From Glandiceps talaboti (Eukaryota; Hemichordata; Enteropneusta; Spengelidae): 40,000 nt of DNA. This document shows positions 35,318 to 40,000 of the stretch, piece by piece. Every line of letters starts with the position of its first letter. Positions within the stretch are counted from its first letter, which is position 1. The stretch is from positions 17,310,592-17,350,591 of the forward strand of contig NC_135554.1 of the NCBI RefSeq assembly GCF_964340395.1, given 5' to 3'. The translations under genes were made by a program, and so were the position numbers. The notes beneath the pieces were generated by a model. It saw only the letters and a program-made list of their open reading frames with translations, was not told the DNA's origin and made no database searches.

Positions 35318-35527
35318 GACGTAAATCAACGTCTGCTTAGTTCAACGTTCTCCCTACAACATGCTATATATGGCAGAGAGCTTATCCATTCCTTATTTTC
35401 CAGTCCCTATTTTCTTGGCTTCAAATGCTTCTGCCAGGCTTACTTCTCCATGTACTCACATTACAATATCATTCGTAACGATCGTCTTGAGAAAGGTGTT
35501 GTTTTGGTTAATAATACACTTAGAGAG
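35318..35527 (+). CDS. Candidate 210-nt internal exon
   Basis: The segment is open, exactly 70 codons long (phase 0 at both ends), and bounded by an acceptor-like TTTCATTCAG and a donor GAG-GTAGGT. The predicted peptide is balanced, with QHAIYGRELIHSLFSS, CFCQAYFSMYSHYN and RNDRLEKGVVLVNN. The frame stays open on the intron side for only four codons before TAA. I cannot assign a family and find no partner exons. A MITE lies about 50 bp downstream, where it would sit in the following intron. Confidence 0.3.
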
Positions 35528-35578
35528 GTAGGTGACGAGTAAGGAGATGTACGCGGCATCGAAAACAAAACGCCGCAG

Positions 35579-35823
35579 TTAGGGAGCGTTCAGTAATTAT
35601 AAGCATGAGGGCCGTGGGAATTAAGGTGTGGTCACTTTTTTACAAATCGGTCCTCGGGGAAGGCAATATTTTAGAAATATGGAAATTTGGAGAGGGTCAC
35701 GTTTTATTTTGACTCATTTTACCACAACGGACTAGGGAAAGGGTCACATTTTATGCCACACACCGGGCTTGATCAATCGATTTCCCCCGACCCTCCTCCT
35801 TATAATTACTGAAGGCTCCCTTA
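35579..35823. mobile_element. Harbinger/Tourist-like MITE with TTA target duplication
   Basis: The element is 239 bp (35582-35820) with terminal inverted repeats of about 40 bp. The left arm begins GGGAGCGTTCAGTAATTATA and the right arm, reversed, GGGAGCCTTCAGTAATTATA. Both continue AG-A-GAGGG-CG-GGGAA with about six mismatches in all. TTA is present on both sides (35579-35581 and 35821-35823). A 3-bp TWA target duplication and termini beginning GGG...GTT are hallmarks of PIF/Harbinger elements. The interior encodes no transposase, so it is non-autonomous. The interior has internal GGGTCAC-TTTTAT half-repeats (about 35694 and 35740). Confidence 0.85.
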
Positions 35824-37269
35824 CTCTGTATAGCACACAGTGAAAACGTTTCATTTGATTTGAGTTTGGTCAATCGTTTACTACCTTGCAATAATCTATA
35901 TAATATAAAGTAGAAAATACAAATGTGTTGTTCGTATGCCACTATCAAAAATCACAATAAATACAAAAAAAAAGTTGTAGAGGAACTTGCCATGCTGTAA
36001 TTTCTCCGACTTCATAGTAAAGTCGACAATATAAGACAGTCGACAATTTGTGTTCTAAATGGGACATTGTCTGTAACAAAGGCCCAATTTTATTGGATTT
36101 GAAAATAATCACTATAAAATTACAGATTGTGCTCATTGAAATAACGTTTTAGATGAAACAAATTCTTACGGAATATCAAATTCGATTTCAAGGAAAAACT
36201 GAAAGTGAGGCTCAGAGTGTTACCCCGCCCTTCACCCACAAACGAACGGATTTACCTCTCTAAGCTCTGACGACAATCGCCTGAGATACTTCTTGAGTTG
36301 AATTAATGATAGTATGTTTTATTCGAGCCTCTAATTCGTCAATCTTCACTAGTCAGGCTTCATACGTCTTCGACATTTTGTTCCCGTCTGGGATATCACG
36401 AATGTTCGTCATATATATTCCAACATGCACTTTTGTACTTGCGCGCCCGTTTATAAGATTCCCTACTTACTCACTCGCCTGTGTAGTTTCTCCGTTCCCG
36501 GGAATTAAATCGCGTAAACTCTGTCGAAATTATTTCTAAATGTAATTTTTGGCTACCTTTAATTCAGCTAGATACATTTATCAAACTTAAAATTGAAAAC
36601 TTTGACATTATTTGAACTACATCGAATCATAGACGTTTGAGCCGTCCATGATCGAATGAAACCGAGGAAAATGTCACAATACCTTAGCCGTAATTGTCAC
36701 TTGCTTCAATTTTGACTTTTTCAATTTAATCATGAATCGGTTACATCTCACTGTGAAATACAAAGAAATAACAGTTTGCGCAAAAATTAGTCTATTTGTA
36801 AGAGATGTATTAGAAGTCTTCATCTTTAACACGAAAATCTTTTGGCGGGAAAATATAGAAAAAAATTTGATCCGAAACCAATCAGTTGAGATAACACAAT
36901 GTCATTACTGTTTGGTTGACGAGATCGCGGTATTTCGTCAGGGACACCGCAGTCAATTTTGGACATAGATTGTCCTCGGTGTCAAATTTGGCGTTGGAAG
37001 TCGAAAATAGTATTGAATTTCCGACCCAATCATGCGACATGTAGAATTTAAACATTTGATCATGAAATGAAGCCAGGCAAAACGAGAATACATTGGCGTG
37101 ACGCCTTGTTGACATAGCATTTATACTGACTAACATCGGAGAAAATATTACCTTGATTCACAAACGGAAATAAGATATTTTCCCGGACGTGACCCCGCTC
37201 ACTAATGTCCTTAAATCCATGTCTACATAACGACAGGCGGGGAAAGCTTTTTTTTCCGTGTCAAGAAAA
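35824..37269. other. No supported feature
   Basis: Frames at 35945-36136 (-), 36306-36539 (+), 36732-36968 (+) and 36882-37136 (-) are of chance length, and two of them oppose each other. Confidence 0.5.
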
Positions 37270-37640
37270 AGAAGAAGGAAACACAGGGGACGCAGATTAG
37301 TCCTCTATGGATGTCTTTATCAGGGACTTTATTAGAAAGCTAACACGTCTATTGAAGGGTCATGTAAGCCGTGATAGCTATTAAAATAAGACCTTGACAG
37401 ATACCTATATTTCATCATCATTGAGAGCTCCAAATATAAATCTCAGTGTCAATGGAGTAAAATTACTAGGTTTGAATGTAATCAGTCGTTAATTGATCGC
37501 CGTTGAATTAAGGTGACGGGAGTTCTGACTCGGAGCGATCCTAATTGGGATGTTTATCATTCGACTAGGGCAAGTAGGGTTTCGTAATAATTGTATTGAA
37601 ATCAAGCAGACGACGATGACGAAGGCGGGAAATATATAAC
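37270..37640. promoter_or_regulatory. Possible cis-regulatory block with homeodomain-type sites
   Basis: Within this ORF-free block several TAATTG/TAATTA-type cores occur. They include an inverted pair TTAATT-GATCGCCGTTG-AATTAA (about 37490-37512) and CTAATTGGG (about 37551-37559), alongside GATA-like words. The DNA is free of simple repeats. The call rests only on motif density, which is weak evidence in AT-rich sequence. Confidence 0.12.
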
Positions 37641-38655
37641 ACAGTCAAACACAGATATACTCATTTACTAGAGCGATATCGAAAGATATCCAGGCAAACA
37701 GCGCCATCATAGTATTACTAATGGATTCTCAAGAGCATCTTTGTTGTTTTGAAGATAACCTCGCTTTTAAAGACAATGTTGTCTCCTAGGTTACGATACC
37801 CAGACGCAATTTTGACTGACATAGTGACGACGAAAAAAAGATAAAAAGACAGCAGCGACACATACTTAAACGCTTGACAGGGCTCTGCGACGTCGCTATT
37901 GGCAACAGTTCATATATCCGGTTCTTCACGCTCTATATTTCATGTTTGCTAACCGTAAAACTGTGACATTTTATTTCAAAACGGACCAGCTGTTGTAGTG
38001 ATTTGCCACCTCCAATGTACAGTAATAAAGACCTATCGGAAGCGCCATAACAGTTAGCTGTGGCATGTCATATTCATGGAAAGCAATATATGTTGCGATA
38101 TTTGAACATCAGAGGAAATTTTGTCTACATACATTATCATATTATTGCTTTCAATTAGGTTTGATATTGAAAACAAAGGACTTACATTTTGGTCGTGTCA
38201 CATCATTTCAATGTTATAAAATGATTTAATGTCGATGTACCTTGAGTATGGATAAAGCCAACATATTTTCGTTTACGTTTGGGATTTTAAGGTGGACTTT
38301 ACAACAAATCTATTTGGACATTCTCCAACAGATACAAGACTTCAGATACGTTAATAGAATCGACTGTACAATGATGACGTAGTGAAAACTGTGGCCTTTA
38401 TGGGGGTGGGGAGTTTAAAAGGCAGATTTGACATTCATCATCCCGAATTTCATTAATAACTTTATTTTTCGTTTCGCCTTTATTCTCTTTCATGCGATAT
38501 TCCTTCGCTCTTCACATGCTTTCTTTGTACAAGTATTTGTTGTGGGTTGTTTATTGTCATCGTTTATTGTGACTGTGCAATCTTGGCAATAGTTGTTCGA
38601 GTTAAGACAGTATAAATTTGTGATTTTCTCAGAAATAGGCAGTATCTTACTTTAG
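37641..38655. other. No supported feature
   Basis: No open frame of note and no repeat is recognised. Confidence 0.5.
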
Positions 38656-38862
38656 TCGACCTTTTGCTGTAGTTTCCATTCGAAACAAAACCGTGGAATT
38701 CATTTCCGTGTGCACTCATTATATGAATGCAATGTGCATACCTTCAACGTAGTTCACGATTCAAGAACAGCCAACATGTGTCGTTATCGATGTAATAAAA
38801 ATATGAAAAATTACAAAATCAATTTTGTCAGTGTCAGTGAAAATATTCAAGTTACTTTTCAG

Positions 38863-39168
38863 GATATCGTAAAATGGGTCAATATAAGACTATCAATCTC
38901 ACCATACATACTAGACATCGCACGCGAGGGACAGTTGATGGATGCGGACGTCGAACACTATATTCGCTCTATCACCAGAAATGTCACACGAACAGAACGG
39001 AAAAGTGGAAGACAAAAAAAAATTGCATATCAAGACGGGCGTGATGACATCGATCAACGAAGTCACAATGGTACAGTTGCCATGACAACCACCGTTATAC
39101 CTTTTGACACGTGGTTGACGAATTTGAAGGGAATGGGATTGTGGGTAATCAAATTCAAGTCACGTTGA
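38863..39168 (+). CDS. Candidate terminal exon, 102 codons
   Basis: A plus-strand frame is open for about 170 codons (38656-39168). A good acceptor, GTTACTTTTCAG, ends at 38862, and from there the frame becomes richer in GC and in charged residues: DIVKWVNIRLSISPYILDIA, REGQLMDADVEHYIRSITRN, RTERKSGRQKK and DGRDDIDQRSHNG. It ends at TGA 39166-39168; a donor-like TGG-GTAATC lies at about 39144. An alternative is an ATG start at 38776. No signal peptide, membrane helix or known domain is seen. I would guess a soluble protein or a transposon-derived frame. Confidence 0.3.
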   Translation, partial: DIVKWVNIRLSISPYILDIAREGQLMDADVEHYIRSITRNVTRTERKSGRQKKIAYQDGRDDIDQRSHNGTVAMTTTVIPFDTWLTNLKGMGLWVIKFKSR

Positions 39169-40000
39169 ATTGGCTATGCGAATAAGCAAATAGCTGTGTG
39201 CCAATGTGAAAACCTTAAGACTGTCTGTACATTTTAGTGAGTGACTTAACCGGAATTTATTTCCAAATTGATTGAAAGTGAGCTACAAGCTCAACAAACT
39301 TGCAATATCCTCCAAGCCAACAGCGGCCATTTGTCTTCATTTGTGAGAAATTATGACGGCCAGGAGGATTCGTGTCCAATTCTCTTTTAGTTAGTTTCTC
39401 GTGTGAAATAAGGAATTCATTTTAATCATATCGTATGCATGAATATTTATAAACTATATTTACCCGCGAGGGTATTGTAAACTCATACAGGCTGTCTGTC
39501 TGACAATAACAGCTTACTTTCCACTGCATCATAGAGATCGAACATGCAGTTACTCTCCCGGTTATCACACCGTTTGAATCTCTCTCTCTCCAAGTCTGAT
39601 GGTAGGTGTTACGAGAAAAAAGTGACTCTTTCTCTTAAATAATATTGATCTATCATCCTTGGAATGAAGGTTCATGTTAAAATATGGGGCTTGTTAGAAG
39701 AGACCGGACATTAAATGTCTTAGTGATTTATATAGTAGACGTGAGATTGATCTCCGTCGAGGCTTAGTATAATTATATATAGCGTAATCGTAGACTAGTT
39801 CAGCTTATCGTCCAGGTTGTACTTAATCACCTTGCACTTCTGTGCATGTATAGGATTGGGTCTAATTAAAGAGACCTTGCTACTATACCAGGGTCAATAA
39901 TCGCTGCCTTTCATTTATAATGAAAAGGAAAACGTCTACTTTTAATAGGATTTTAAACAAAATGTCTGAACTCAATTTAATATAAAAAAGTTATTTGACA
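39169..40000. other. No supported feature
   Basis: Unique AT-rich DNA to the end of the window. There is a short CTCTCTCTCTCC tract at about 39580-39591. Confidence 0.55.

Noticed and set aside
22976-35325. Shared TTCAGGACGTAA at about 22973 and 35313
   Set aside because: A 12-bp match without further similarity is expected by chance among this many positions.

Overview
This is a 40 kb AT-rich stretch of metazoan nuclear DNA with no complete gene. It has very long ATAC, TATG, CA, GA and CTGT microsatellites, a tRNA-derived SINE, a miniature DNA transposon with a 3-bp target duplication, and no compact or operon-like coding. This points to an intron-rich, repeat-rich invertebrate. The SINE organisation is of a kind I associate with marine invertebrates, perhaps deuterostomes, but the phylum is not settled by the sequence.

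Layout: 1-1764 holds no supported feature. A 38/39-bp minisatellite of about 20 units (1765-2572) lies just 3' of an unidentified minus-strand ORF (2600-3052). A tRNA-Thr-like gene or pseudogene (3687-3758) is followed by two diverged ~306-bp direct repeats (3921-4535). A long hydrophobic minus-strand ORF lies at 7236-7718. At 8366-8605 four 52-bp units with CCAAT boxes stand just before a palindrome of CRE half-sites, which looks like a promoter or enhancer. Large compound microsatellites fill 9857-10211 and 10897-11714. Next to them is a candidate signal-peptide exon (11786-12085, minus) that weakly resembles the start of a receptor ligand-binding (ANF/iGluR-type) domain. A decayed coding region occupies 13421-13826.

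From 15.5 to 24.2 kb the window holds microsatellites, a SINE with a 35-bp tandem tail (19619-20090), an open minus-strand segment that lacks an early start codon (20485-20826), two 33-bp tandem repeats and a G-quadruplex tract. From 26 to 40 kb it holds further simple repeats, a second copy of a compound GA/CTGT element flanked by a near-perfect 14-bp direct repeat, a cluster of a 14-16-bp motif on both strands (31786-32100), a SINE/LINE 3' tail, a Harbinger/Tourist-like MITE (35579-35823), and two exon-like ORFs with plausible splice signals (35318-35527 and 38863-39168).

Best reading: intergenic and intronic DNA with a few possible isolated exons. Nothing here can be assembled into a gene or pathway. 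The best supported features are the repeats and transposons; every coding call is tentative.
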